Positions 1 to 8,975 of a stretch of DNA of 38,780 nucleotides are shown piece by piece. The notes under the pieces were generated by a model. It saw only the letters and a program-made list of their open reading frames with translations. It had not been told where the DNA came from and searched no databases. The position numbers and the translations under genes are program-made. Origin of the DNA: DASTPP01 sp035762175. GTDB taxonomy: Bacteria > Myxococcota_A > Polyangia > Polyangiales > Polyangiaceae. The stretch spans positions 1 to 38,780 of the forward strand of contig DASTPP010000155.1 of assembly GCA_035762175.1 (NCBI GenBank). The letters run 5' to 3'. Position 1 is the stretch's first letter, and every line of letters begins with the position of its first letter.

Positions 1-1563
1 CCCGCGGCCGGGGGCCCGCCGCGGGGCGAGGGGCGGGCGCGGCGGCGGCCGCCGCTGCCGCCGCTGGTCAGCGCGATCGCGGTCCTGGCGGCGACGGCGC
101 CGGCGCGGTCGGACGACGGCGGGCGGCTGCAGCGGGCGCACCAGGCGACGATGCGGCTCGACGTGAGCGAGGCGCGCGACCTGCTCGCGCCGCTGCCGCC
201 CGAAGACCCCGACGTGGCGGCCGAGCGCGCCCTGCTCGCGCTCTACGAGGGCGACTGCGACGGCTCGCTCGAGGCGCTCGCGCGCGCGCCCTCGCGGCGC
301 GACGAGTGGGCCGAGCAGCTCGCCGAGGTCGCGCGGGGCTGCGCCCGCGTGACGGCCTCGGCGCTGGTGGTCGAAGACGAGGCGCGCGGGCTCGTCTTCC
401 GGCTCAAAGACGACGAAGACGCCGCGCTCGTGCCCTTCCTGAGCGACGTGGCCGACCGGGGCCGGGCGACGCTCGAGCGCGAGCTCGGCGTGCGGCTGCC
501 GCGGCCCCTGCGCATCGAGGTGGTGCGCGACCACTACAGCCTGGCGGCGATGACGGGCCTGCCCGAGGAGGCCGCGCGCACGACGGGCACCGTGGCCGTG
601 GCCAAGTGGGGCCGCGTCACGATGCTCTCGCCCCGGGCGGCGCCGCACGGCTACCCCTGGGCCGACACGCTGATGCACGAGATGACCCACCTCGCGGTCA
701 CCCGGGCCTCGACCGACCGGGCGCCGCTCTGGCTGCAAGAGGGGGTCGCCAAGCGGCAAGAAGCGCGCTGGCGCGAGCCCTTCGCCTTCGACGACTCGCC
801 GCCGGCCGACGCGACGGCCAAGGCGGGCTTCGCCAAGGGCCTCGCCCTGCCGCTCGACCGGCTCGGCCCGAGCATCGCGATGCTGCCGACGGCCGAGCAG
901 GCGATGGTGGCCTTCGCCGAGGTCACGAGCTTCGTGCGCTACTGGACGCACGAGGCGGGCGATCGCGCGCTGCCGCGGCTGCTCGCGGGCCTGTCCGATC
1001 GGCCCGGCCCGGGCGGCGTCGACGCCGCGCTGGTCGACGCGAGCGGGGCCGACCTGCACGCCTGGGACGAGCGCTGGCGGGCGTACCTGCAGGCGGTGAG
1101 CGTGCGCGAGGGCGAGGTGCCGGCGCCGGGCGGCGAGGGGCACGGCGCGGGCGGGCGCCAGCTCGTGCGCAACGTGCGCCTCGGCGACCTGCTGGCCGAG
1201 CGCAAGCACGAGGGGGCGGCGGTGCGTTACTTCGAAAAGGCGGTGGCCGCCTCGGGCCGCGACCCCTCGCTGCGCGCCCGGCTCGCCCGCGCCCTGACCG
1301 CGCTCGGGCGCCTCGAGGAGGCCGACCGGCGGGTCGACTCGCTCTCGGCCGTGCAGCACGCGCAGGGCCCCTACCTCGCCCTGCGGGCGGCCGCCCTCGC
1401 GCGCCGGGGCGAGCGCGACGAGGCCGCCCGCTCGCTCGACCACGCCCTCTGGCTCTCTCCTTGGGACGTCGACGTCGCCTGCGCGGCCGCCGACGCCGCC
1501 CCCTCCCCCGACGACCCCCGCCGCTCGCTCTGCGAAGCGCTGCGGCATGCGGGCACCGATTGA
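1..1563 (+). CDS. Secreted MA-clan metallopeptidase-like protein with C-terminal TPRs (5' end outside window)
   Basis: The frame is open from base 1 with no ATG, GTG or TTG before the ATG at 151. The codons before that ATG encode a hydrophobic Ala-rich stretch (LVSAIAVLAATAPA) that looks like the end of a signal peptide, so the true start lies left of the window. A zinc-binding HExxH motif (HEMTH) is at 676-690, inside LMHEMTHLAV. It is followed by LWLQEGVAKRQE, where the Glu of EGVA is the likely third metal ligand, as in the peptidase MA-like family. The last 150 or so residues form TPR-like helices (YFEKAVAAS, ARLARALTALGRLEEA). I infer an exported zinc peptidase; the substrate is unknown. 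It could be a catalytically altered scaffold, but HExxH and the downstream Glu are intact. Confidence 0.75.
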   Translation, partial: PAAGGPPRGEGRARRRPPLPPLVSAIAVLAATAPARSDDGGRLQRAHQATMRLDVSEARDLLAPLPPEDPDVAAERALLALYEGDCDGSLEALARAPSRRDEWAEQLAEVARGCARVTASALVVEDEARGLVFRLKDDEDAALVPFLSDVADRGRATLERELGVRLPRPLRIEVVRDHYSLAAMTGLPEEAARTTGTVAVAKWGRVTMLSPRAAPHGYPWADTLMHEMTHLAVTRASTDRAPLWLQEGVAKRQEARWREPFAFDDSPPADATAKAGFAKGLALPLDRLGPSIAMLPTAEQAMVAFAEVTSFVRYWTHEAGDRALPRLLAGLSDRPGPGGVDAALVDASGADLHAWDERWRAYLQAVSVREGEVPAPGGEGHGAGGRQLVRNVRLGDLLAERKHEGAAVRYFEKAVAASGRDPSLRARLARALTALGRLEEADRRVDSLSAVQHAQGPYLALRAAALARRGERDEAARSLDHALWLSPWDVDVACAAADAAPSPDDPRRSLCEALRHAGTD

Positions 1564-1589
1564 CCTCGCCGAAGCCAAGGCCCTAGCAT
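1560..1589 (+). promoter_or_regulatory. Candidate sigma-70 promoter for the disordered methyltransferase gene
   Basis: TTGACC (1560-1565), an 18-base spacer and TAGCAT (1584-1589) lie over the stop codon of the peptidase gene, about 90 bases before the ATG at 1680. The match was found by eye. Confidence 0.4.
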
Positions 1590-1679
1590 CGTGGGCCTCC
1601 AGGGCGCAGCGCGCCTTTCCGCTCCTACGCTCGGCCCCCTTGCACCCGTCCTTGCTCATGGCGCTCGCGCGGAGTCCGC

Positions 1680-4472
1680 ATGCCGAATGATGTGGTGGCG
1701 AAACCGCCGGCCGACCCCTCGACGGGGGGCGCCGCCGAGCGGCCGCTCGAGGCAGCGGCGACCCCGGCCCAGGGCCCGCCCGGTGACTCATCCGTGCCGC
1801 CGGGCCCGCCCGACGAACTCGCCGCCCAGCAGCCACAGACGCCCTCGGGCGGCATGAACCGGGCGCGCGGCAAGATGGCGCTCAAGATCCCCGACGACGC
1901 CGTCCCCTCGCGCCCCCAGAGCCCGAGCGTTCGTCCGACCGGCGACGGCGAGGTCTCGCCCCTGCTCGGCATGCGCATCATCTCGCTGGGCGACGGGCCC
2001 GCTCCCTCGGGGCCGGGGCCGGCGGCCCCCAGGGCCGAAGCGCGGGCCGAGAAGCGCTCCGAGCCGCCCCGGCCCGCCGCGAACTCGCACCCGCCCGCCG
2101 GGCTGCCCTCGGCCCTCGAGGCCGCCCGCGCCGTCCCGCAGCCGGGGCGCGGGCGCATCTCCTCCATACCCGCGCCGCCGCCCCCGCGTCCGCCGGCGCC
2201 CGCCATCCTGTCGACGATGCCCGCCTCGACCGCCGCCCCCTCCCCCGGCGTGCAGCCGCCCCCGGGGGCCGGGGCGTCGGGCGCGGCGCGAGGCCAGAGC
2301 GCCGCCCCCGCGGCCGGCCCGCCTCCGGGCGCGAATAGCGCGGCTTCGGGCAAGGCGGCGCCCGGCCATTCGCCTGCGGGCGGCGCCCTGAGCGGCCACA
2401 CGGCCCCGGGCGGCCATGCGACCCCGGGCGGCTCCGGGGGCGTTCAAGCGGCCCCGGGCGGCTCCGGGGGTGTTCAAGCAGCGGCCCCGGGCGGCCAAAC
2501 GCCGCAGGGCGGCCCGGCCGGCGGCCACGCGGGGGGCTTCGCGCGCCCTTCTGGCGGCTCGTCGAGCGTTCCGCCCCCCGGCAACCAGCCTGCCGCCAAG
2601 CCCGCTGCGGCGAGCGCGCCGCCGGCCGCGTCGAACTCGACGCCGCCCCGCCCCGCCTCGTCGCCCTTTCTCGTCGAACCCCTCTTCGAGGCCGGTGCGA
2701 CGCCGAAAATGCCCTCGCCCCGGCCGCACATGCCGACCCGCCCCTGGGAGGGGCTGACGCCGCTGCCGACCGAGGGCCGGGCGCCCTCCCCGACCGAGGG
2801 CCGGACGCCCTCCCCGACCGGAGGCCGGGCGCCCTCGCCGGGCGAGGGGCGGGCGCCGGCCGCGGTTGAGGGGCGGGCGCCGGCCGCGGCCCCGGCGCCG
2901 GCGGCGAAAGAGGGCTGGGCGTCCGCGGCGGGCGAGCGCGAGCCCTTCTCGACCGACCCCGACGAGGCCCCCCTCGCGGCGCGCGACGGGCCCGAGCCGC
3001 CGGGCGCGCGCGAGCCGCTGCCCTCGTTCTCGATCGATGACGAAGAGACCGACGAGAACGACGCGTTGACGACGCAGCCCATCTCGTCGCTGCCGCCGCC
3101 GCCCGAGAGCGAGGTGCCGGACATCGAGGTCGAGGTCTCGCTCGACGAACCCCCGCCCTCCGTCGCGGCGCCGCCCGAGAGCGGGCCCGACTCGATCGGG
3201 CGGCTCTCGGCCGACACCGAGGCCGACCTCGCCGCGGCGCTCGCGAGCGGTGCCTACGAGCCGCCGCCCGACGATCGGCCGACGGCCGAGCCGCAGGGCG
3301 AGCCCGAGCCCGAGAGCGTCGAGGTGAGCCCCGAGAGCGTCGAGGTCGACGAGGCGCCCGAGGTCATGGCGGGCGAAGCCAACGACGATGACCCCTTCGC
3401 CGAGCCCGAGGGCGAGGGCGAGGCCGCCTTCGGCGAGCCCGAGAGCGTCGAGGCGGTCGAAGATCTCGACGCCACCCAAGAGATGGCGGCGCTCGACGTC
3501 GGGACCGAAGACGAGCCCGTCGAGGCCGACGAAGACGAGCTCGAAGAGGTCGACGACGCCGAGGTGCAGAGCGACCCGCGGGGGTCGGCGGCGCGCGGGC
3601 CGGCGGCGCCCTACGCCTCGTCGGTGCGCCTCTCGGGGCCCGGGCGCGGGGCGGCCTCGACGCCGCCGACGCCGCCCGCGCGCAGCAGCCGCGACGAGGC
3701 GCTCGACCTGCGCACGAACAAGCGGCGGGCGCGGCCCTGGTGGGAGGAGCTCTTCGACGACGACTTCTTGCGCGCGACGCCCCGCCCGACCGACGCGCAG
3801 GTCGCGGCCGAGGCGTCGTTCATCGAGGGGCGGCTCGGGCTCGCGAAGGGCGCGCTCATCCTCGACCTGGCGTGCGGGCACGGCCGCCACGCCATCGAGC
3901 TGACGCGCCGGGGCTACCAGGTGGTCGGCTTCGACCTGTCGCTGGCGATGCTGGCGTACGCGGCCGACGAGGCCGAGGTGGCGCGGCAGAAGGTCAACTT
4001 CTTGCACGGCGACATGCGCGAGATGCCCTTCGAAGACAAGTTCGACGGCATCTACTGCTGGGGCACGAGCTTCGGCTTCTTCGAAGAAGAGAAGAACTTC
4101 GCGCTGCTGCAGCGGGTGCACCGGGCGCTCCGGCCGGGCGGGGTCTTTCTGCTCGAGACGATCAACCGCGACTTCATCACCGCGCGGCAGCCCAGCCTCG
4201 TCTGGTACGAGGGCGACGGGTGCCTGTGCATGGACGAGGCGCAGGTCGACTTCATCACGAGCCGGCTCAAGGTCAAGCGCACCATCATGCTCGACGACGG
4301 CCGCACGCGCGAGGTCGACTACTCGGTGCGCATCTACGGGCTGCACGAGCTCGGCAAGATGATGCACGAGGCGGGCTTCCGGGTGATCGAGGTGAGCGGG
4401 CGGCTCGCGACGCCGGGCATCTTCTTCGGGGCCGACTCGCCCCAGTGCATCGTGCTGGCCGAGCGCGACTGA
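1680..4472 (+). CDS. Long disordered N-terminus with C-terminal class I SAM methyltransferase
   Basis: 930 residues. ATG at 1680 has GGAG at 1671-1674. Residues 1 to about 680 are low complexity: Pro/Ala/Gly-rich, with a duplicated GGSGGVQAAPGG unit and imperfect repeats of GRAPSPTE type around residues 360-400, then an acidic stretch (EPESVEVSPESVEV). The C-terminal 245 or so residues form a Rossmann methyltransferase: motif I is ILDLACGHGRH near residue 726, followed by VGFDLS, HGDMREMPF and RALRPGGVFLLETINRDF. The domain is preceded by a WWEELFDDDFL segment. The methyl acceptor is unknown. Only the methyltransferase part can be assigned. The tail may tether the enzyme or act as a phase-separating or interaction region, which is inference. 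There is no signal peptide, so it is probably cytoplasmic. Confidence 0.8.
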   Translation: MPNDVVAKPPADPSTGGAAERPLEAAATPAQGPPGDSSVPPGPPDELAAQQPQTPSGGMNRARGKMALKIPDDAVPSRPQSPSVRPTGDGEVSPLLGMRIISLGDGPAPSGPGPAAPRAEARAEKRSEPPRPAANSHPPAGLPSALEAARAVPQPGRGRISSIPAPPPPRPPAPAILSTMPASTAAPSPGVQPPPGAGASGAARGQSAAPAAGPPPGANSAASGKAAPGHSPAGGALSGHTAPGGHATPGGSGGVQAAPGGSGGVQAAAPGGQTPQGGPAGGHAGGFARPSGGSSSVPPPGNQPAAKPAAASAPPAASNSTPPRPASSPFLVEPLFEAGATPKMPSPRPHMPTRPWEGLTPLPTEGRAPSPTEGRTPSPTGGRAPSPGEGRAPAAVEGRAPAAAPAPAAKEGWASAAGEREPFSTDPDEAPLAARDGPEPPGAREPLPSFSIDDEETDENDALTTQPISSLPPPPESEVPDIEVEVSLDEPPPSVAAPPESGPDSIGRLSADTEADLAAALASGAYEPPPDDRPTAEPQGEPEPESVEVSPESVEVDEAPEVMAGEANDDDPFAEPEGEGEAAFGEPESVEAVEDLDATQEMAALDVGTEDEPVEADEDELEEVDDAEVQSDPRGSAARGPAAPYASSVRLSGPGRGAASTPPTPPARSSRDEALDLRTNKRRARPWWEELFDDDFLRATPRPTDAQVAAEASFIEGRLGLAKGALILDLACGHGRHAIELTRRGYQVVGFDLSLAMLAYAADEAEVARQKVNFLHGDMREMPFEDKFDGIYCWGTSFGFFEEEKNFALLQRVHRALRPGGVFLLETINRDFITARQPSLVWYEGDGCLCMDEAQVDFITSRLKVKRTIMLDDGRTREVDYSVRIYGLHELGKMMHEAGFRVIEVSGRLATPGIFFGADSPQCIVLAERD

Positions 4473-4639
4473 GCGCCGCCGCGCGCGGGGCGGCGGGCTC
4501 GCGGCGGCGAGGGCGACGGCGGCAGGCCTCGCGGCGGCGGGGGTGGCGGCCGGCTCGCGACGGCGTCGAGGGCGGCGGCCGGCTCGCGACGACGGAGGGG
4601 CGACGGCGTCGCCGCGGCGGCCGCCCCGGACCTCGCGCG

Positions 4640-4668
4640 TTGGTCTGCCCGGCGGCCGGTGCTAAGAC
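4640..4668 (+). promoter_or_regulatory. Candidate promoter placed for leaderless transcription of the TPR lipoprotein
   Basis: TTGGTC (4640-4645), 17 bases and TAAGAC (4663-4668). The predicted start of transcription, 7 bases after the -10 box, is the GTG codon at 4675. The rest of the gap 4473-4674 is GC-rich and holds imperfect repeats of GGCCGGCTCGCGACG. Confidence 0.3.
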
Positions 4669-4674
4669 GGGGGC

Positions 4675-5802
4675 GTGTCCGTACGACGAGCGTGGCGGCG
4701 CGGCGTTCTGGCCGCGGCCCTGCCCCTGGGCCTCGCCCCGGGCTGCGGCGGGTCGAGCCCGGCGCCGCCGGCGCAGCCCTCGGCCCCGGGCGAGAGCGAG
4801 GCGCCGGCGGGCCCCGCCGAGCGCCCCCGCGGCTCGGCGCGGCAGCGCCTCGTCGAGGCGGCGCTCGACGTGTCCGAGGCCGACGAAGACCAGGGCCGCT
4901 GGGAGGCCGCGCTCGCGCTCGTCGACGCCGTGGCCGCCGAGCTTCGCGCCGCCGACGCCGAGCCCGCGCTGCTCGCGCGCGCGCTCGCCCGCCGCGGCAG
5001 CCTGCTCGTCGTCAAGGCGCGGCGCGTGACGGGCGACTACGCCGCGGCGCTCGCGGCGCTCGACGAGGCGCGCGCGATCGCCGAGAAGGCCGGCGACCGG
5101 CGGGCCACGGCGGCCGCGCTCGAAGACATCGGGCTCGCGCACTACATCCGGCGGGCGTCGTCGGGCGACGGCGACTACGCCGAGGCGAGGCGCGCCTTCG
5201 AGCGCGCGCTCGCGCTGCGCGAGAAGGCGGGCGACAAAGACGGCACCGCCGAGACGCTCTTCCACCTCGGGCTCGTCGCCGAGGTCAGCGGCAACCGCAA
5301 AGAGGCCTGGGACCGCTACCACGCCTCGATCGCCATCGCCGAGCGCACGCGCGACCGGCAGCGGGCGGCCGCCGTCCGCCGGCACTTCGGCTCGCTCTAC
5401 GAGAGCTCGAACGAGCTCGAAAAGGCGCTGCGCGAGTACGAGAAGTCGCTCGCGCTCGTGCGCGAGGCCAAGCAGCGCTCGGCCCTCGCCCCGGCGCTCG
5501 CCGCCGTCGGCGACACGCTCTACGCGCTCAGGCGCGACGCCGCGAAGGCCCTGCCCTACCTGAACGAGGCGCTCGCGGTCGCCAACGAGCTCGGCGACAA
5601 GGCCCACGTCGCCTCGGTGCGCCGCTCCCTCGGCGACATCGCCCGCGACAAGGGCGACGCCCAGGCCGCCGCCGAGCACTACCGCGCCGCCCTCGCCGCC
5701 GCCGAGGCCGCGCGCGAAAGGGGCGTCGTCGCGTCGGTGCGCGCCAGCATGAAGAAGCTCGGCGGCAAGGGCGCGCCCGCCGAGGGCGGCCGGGCTCCGT
5801 GA
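4675..5802 (+). CDS. TPR lipoprotein
   Basis: 375 residues from a GTG start. The N-terminus has Arg residues, a hydrophobic core (VLAAALPLGLAPGC) and a lipobox-like Cys, then a disordered Pro/Ala linker, so it is probably a periplasmic lipoprotein. The lipobox is weak because of the Pro at -2. From about residue 75 on there are repeated helix-turn-helix units of TPR_12 type: ALAALDEARAIAEKAGD, RRAFERALALREKAGD, ALREYEKSLALVREA, ALPYLNEALAVANELGD, AAEHYRAALAAAEAA. This points to a protein-interaction scaffold. It ends 47 bases from the convergent end of the MoxR-vWA-propeller operon; no functional link is implied. No specific function can be given. Confidence 0.75.
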   Translation: MSVRRAWRRGVLAAALPLGLAPGCGGSSPAPPAQPSAPGESEAPAGPAERPRGSARQRLVEAALDVSEADEDQGRWEAALALVDAVAAELRAADAEPALLARALARRGSLLVVKARRVTGDYAAALAALDEARAIAEKAGDRRATAAALEDIGLAHYIRRASSGDGDYAEARRAFERALALREKAGDKDGTAETLFHLGLVAEVSGNRKEAWDRYHASIAIAERTRDRQRAAAVRRHFGSLYESSNELEKALREYEKSLALVREAKQRSALAPALAAVGDTLYALRRDAAKALPYLNEALAVANELGDKAHVASVRRSLGDIARDKGDAQAAAEHYRAALAAAEAARERGVVASVRASMKKLGGKGAPAEGGRAP

Positions 5803-5807
5803 GCGCC

Positions 5808-5853
5808 GGCCGCGGGCCCGGCGGCGCGCGGCCCTGAGCGGGCCCCGGCTCAG
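5808..5853. terminator. Hairpins between convergent genes, possible bidirectional terminator
   Basis: GGCCGCG (5808-5814) pairs with CGCGGCC (5827-5833). CTGAGC (5834-5839) pairs with GCTCAG (5848-5853), the second hairpin overlapping the stop codon of the minus-strand gene. There is no T tract, as is common at this GC content. Confidence 0.3.
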
Positions 5854-8800
5854 ACCCGCACGTCGTGCGCGAGCGCGCCGGACTCGGCGTCGAGCGAGAC
5901 CACGCGGCCCGCGTCGTCGCACGCGACGACGAGGCCCCGCGAGGCGCGCAGCGAGACGCGCCCCGCGCCCTGAAAGCGCAGCGCGGCGAGCTTGCGCGCC
6001 TCGCGCCCCGGCGGCGCGTCCCAGACGCCGACGGCGCACGCGGCCTCGAGGGGCCGGCGCGAGGCGACGGCGACCAGTGTCCCGAGCGCGACGAGCCCGA
6101 GGGGCTCGCCCTCGAGGCCGGGCAGCGTCGTGCGCGTGAAGTCGCGCCCCGACCAGGAGGCGAGCCAGGGCGGCGCCCCCTCGGCCCCGGCCTCGAGGGC
6201 GAGCAGGCCGAGCTGGGGCGAGCCCCGCGCCGCCCAGAGCGTGCGCTCGCCGAGCAGCGAGGCGGTGACGGCCGGCTCGGCCGCGCTGCGCTCGAGCAGG
6301 GTCTCGCACGCGGGCCGGAAGCGCCAGCGCTCGACCGCGTCGAGGCCGGCCTCGCCCCGGGACACGGCGAGCACGCACTCGCCGGCGACGCGCTCGAGCA
6401 GCAGGGCGAGCGCGCCGACGTCGGGCACGCGGTGCAGCGCCTGCCAGCGCTCGTCGAGCACGTCGACGACCCAGAGGTCGAGCGGGCCCGCGCCGAGCTC
6501 GGGGTCGCGGCCGCGCTCGCCCTCGTGACCTTCTTCGCCGGGCCCGGGGCCGCGGAAGGGGCCTCCCCCCGGCGCGCGCGAGGCGACCACCCAGCGCTCG
6601 CCGTCGAAGGTCTCGGCCCAGCGCTCGACGCGCGCGTCGCACCAGTCGTCGGAGCGGCGGTCGAGCAGGTTGAGGCGCGAGAGGCGCTTCGCGCCGCCGC
6701 GAGGGGCCAGGGCGATGGCGCGGTCGCCCTCGTCGGAGACGACCAGCCGGTGCGCCGGCCGCGGGAAGGTGGCGAGGCGCTTGCCCGTGCGGCCGAGCAG
6801 GAGCGCGCCCGCCTCGCCGAGCGCGACGAGCAGGCGCCCGCCGGGCAGGGGCGCGGCGTCGTAGACGGCCTGCGAGCCGGCGTCGGGCGCGTCGAAGTCG
6901 AAGGCGAGCGGCGGCCCCTCGCGCTTCGACCACGCGCTCCGGCCGCGCTCGGGCAGCGGGGGCAGGTCGGCCTCGAGCGCGGCGTCGCCCGAGGCGCGCG
7001 CGAGCGCCATGCACTCGCGGCGCCCCCAGGGCGAGGCGGCGGTCGGGTAGTCGCGCAGGAGCGCGCGCAGCGTCGCGCCGGCCATTGCCCGCACGGCCGG
7101 GCGCGCCGCCTCGCGCGTCAGCTGCTCGGCGAGCGCGAGGCGCAGGGCGTGCGCGCCCGGCCCTTCGGCCTCGAGCCAGCCCTCGAGCGTCGGCCGCAGC
7201 CGCTCGTAAGCCTCGGCTTCGCGCCGGCGCGCCTCGGCCGCGGCGGCGAGCAGGGCGACGAAGGCCCCGCGCTCGGCCGCGAGCGGGCCCCGGCCGGCGG
7301 CGCCCTCGAGGCGCAAGGGCACCGGCTCGGCGAGCGCCGCCTCGATGGCGGGGCGCATCGCCAAGAGCCTCGCCCCGGCCTCGCCGCCGAGCTCGACGCC
7401 GAGGTCGGCCCAGCGCAAGCGCAAGCGCTGCGCCTCAGGCAGGGGCTGGGCGACCTCGACGGCGGCGAGGTAGCGCCCCGCCTCGGCCAGGTTCTCGGCC
7501 CAGAGCGCCCGCAGCTCTTTGCCCTCGCCCGAGTCGCCGAGCCGCTCGACCGCCTGGGCGAAAGCGTCATGGCGCCGCGCGATGAGCACCGCGCGGCGGG
7601 GGTCGCGCGCGAGCATCCATTGGCGGATGACGAGCGGCGGCGGCAGGGCCCGCGCCTCGGCGAGCTCGGCGGCCAGGCGCAGCTCGCCCTTGCGCTCGAG
7701 GTACGAGACGGCCTCCTCGCTCTGGCGCAAGAGCTCGGCGAGCACGAAGGCCGCCTCCTGATGGCGCCCTTGCGCGTCGAGCCGCTCGAAGGCCTGGCGG
7801 TAGAGCCGCCGCAGGTGGTCGAAGAGGTTCTCGGAGAAGCGCAGCGCGGGGCCGCGGCCGAGCTCTCCGAGCCCGATGGTGAGGTCGGCGCGGGGCTGGG
7901 GCACGCCGAGCGCGGGCGGCCCGCCCCCGCCCGGCTTGTCGCTCAGCGGGATCGCGTGGCGCAGCGCCTGGTCGAGATCACCCTCGTCGAACATGCGCAG
8001 CATCGCGCGCACGTACTCAGCCTGGCGGCGCCCGAGGATGGCGCCGAGCCGCGTGCGCATCAGCAGGCGGAGGAAGAGCGCGCGCAGCCGCCCGCCCTCC
8101 GGGGGCGCGCCGTCGAGCGGCACCGGCGAAGCCCCGCCCGCGCCGCCGCCGACCGCGGGGCGAGCGGCGCCGGGGCGCCGGCCGAAGAGGCCGCCGAACC
8201 AGGCGAGCAAGGGCGCGAGCCAGCCTGGCCCCGGCGCCGCGCCGGCGGCCGACGGCGACCCAGCGCCCGCCTGCCCGCCCGGCCGTCCGCGCCGCCCGAG
8301 CAGGCCGAACCCCGACGCGAGCCAGGCCGCGAACGCCGCGAAGGCGCCCAGGGCGGCAAGGGCGGCGCGGGCGAAGGCGCCCGGGCCCGCCCCCCGCGCC
8401 CCGCCCGAACCGCCGGGCGGCCGCCCCTCGCGCGCGTTCGCGAGCGCCTCGAGCGCCTCGCGCATCTCGGGCGGCGGCGGCTTGACGGCCTCGGCGAACA
8501 CCTCGCGCGCCGAGGCGTGGCGGGCCTCGGCGACGAGCCGCGGGAGGGCGGGCGGCTCGCCGAGCGAGCCCGCCTCGACGAGCTCGAAGGGCGAGAGGTC
8601 GAGCCAGAGCGAGGGGTCGACCGGCTCGGGCCGCGCGTGCGCGAGCGCCTCGCCCGCCTTGACCTGCACGATCGCCCCGCGCGCCGGCGCGATCGCCGCG
8701 AGCTCGGAGGGCGCGAGGGGCGCCGCGGCGAGGGCGTCGGCCGCGGCCGCGAGCGGCGCGCCCGGCGCGGCGCGGGTCGACGTCCAGCGGACGCGCGGCA

Positions 8801-8975
8801 AGAGGAGCGCGAGCTCCGAGTCGCCGAGGCGCACGACGCGCGCGCCCGGCTCCCAGTGCTCGAGCACGCGCGCCCTCGCCCGGTCGCGGCCCAGGGTGCG
8901 CTCGTCGACGACGAAGCCGCGCGCGGGCACGACGCCGCGGTGCACGAGCGCGCGGGGGCGCGGCGGGGCCGTCAC
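5850..8975 (-). CDS. bpX6-like membrane-anchored beta-propeller protein of MoxR-vWA-propeller ternary system
   Basis: About 1041 residues. The start is the GTG at 8975, which overlaps the upstream stop as GTGA. The frame stays open further upstream, but that part is a shadow of the preceding gene. The N-terminal 150 or so residues (LVHRGVVPARGFVVDE, LGDSELALLLPRVRW) resemble the bpX6 domain described for MoxR-vWA-beta-propeller systems. A Gly-rich linker and one hydrophobic helix (residues 202-227) follow, then a second Trp-rich hydrophobic patch (250-266). Residues 300-700 are helical and solenoid-like, rich in Leu, Ala and Arg. The last 300 or so residues show propeller-type blades (LPGGRLLVALGEAGALLLG, LDLWVVDVLDERWQAL, RGLVVACDDAGRVVSLDAES). 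I infer a membrane-tethered sensor or scaffold working with the MoxR ATPase encoded three genes upstream. Confidence 0.7.
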   Translation of the reverse strand: MTAPPRPRALVHRGVVPARGFVVDERTLGRDRARARVLEHWEPGARVVRLGDSELALLLPRVRWTSTRAAPGAPLAAAADALAAAPLAPSELAAIAPARGAIVQVKAGEALAHARPEPVDPSLWLDLSPFELVEAGSLGEPPALPRLVAEARHASAREVFAEAVKPPPPEMREALEALANAREGRPPGGSGGARGAGPGAFARAALAALGAFAAFAAWLASGFGLLGRRGRPGGQAGAGSPSAAGAAPGPGWLAPLLAWFGGLFGRRPGAARPAVGGGAGGASPVPLDGAPPEGGRLRALFLRLLMRTRLGAILGRRQAEYVRAMLRMFDEGDLDQALRHAIPLSDKPGGGGPPALGVPQPRADLTIGLGELGRGPALRFSENLFDHLRRLYRQAFERLDAQGRHQEAAFVLAELLRQSEEAVSYLERKGELRLAAELAEARALPPPLVIRQWMLARDPRRAVLIARRHDAFAQAVERLGDSGEGKELRALWAENLAEAGRYLAAVEVAQPLPEAQRLRLRWADLGVELGGEAGARLLAMRPAIEAALAEPVPLRLEGAAGRGPLAAERGAFVALLAAAAEARRREAEAYERLRPTLEGWLEAEGPGAHALRLALAEQLTREAARPAVRAMAGATLRALLRDYPTAASPWGRRECMALARASGDAALEADLPPLPERGRSAWSKREGPPLAFDFDAPDAGSQAVYDAAPLPGGRLLVALGEAGALLLGRTGKRLATFPRPAHRLVVSDEGDRAIALAPRGGAKRLSRLNLLDRRSDDWCDARVERWAETFDGERWVVASRAPGGGPFRGPGPGEEGHEGERGRDPELGAGPLDLWVVDVLDERWQALHRVPDVGALALLLERVAGECVLAVSRGEAGLDAVERWRFRPACETLLERSAAEPAVTASLLGERTLWAARGSPQLGLLALEAGAEGAPPWLASWSGRDFTRTTLPGLEGEPLGLVALGTLVAVASRRPLEAACAVGVWDAPPGREARKLAALRFQGAGRVSLRASRGLVVACDDAGRVVSLDAESGALAHDVRV

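Noticed and set aside
1788..7014. Long minus-strand frames opposite the methyltransferase and TPR lipoprotein
   Set aside because: No motif; the plus strand has the methyltransferase motifs and TPRs.
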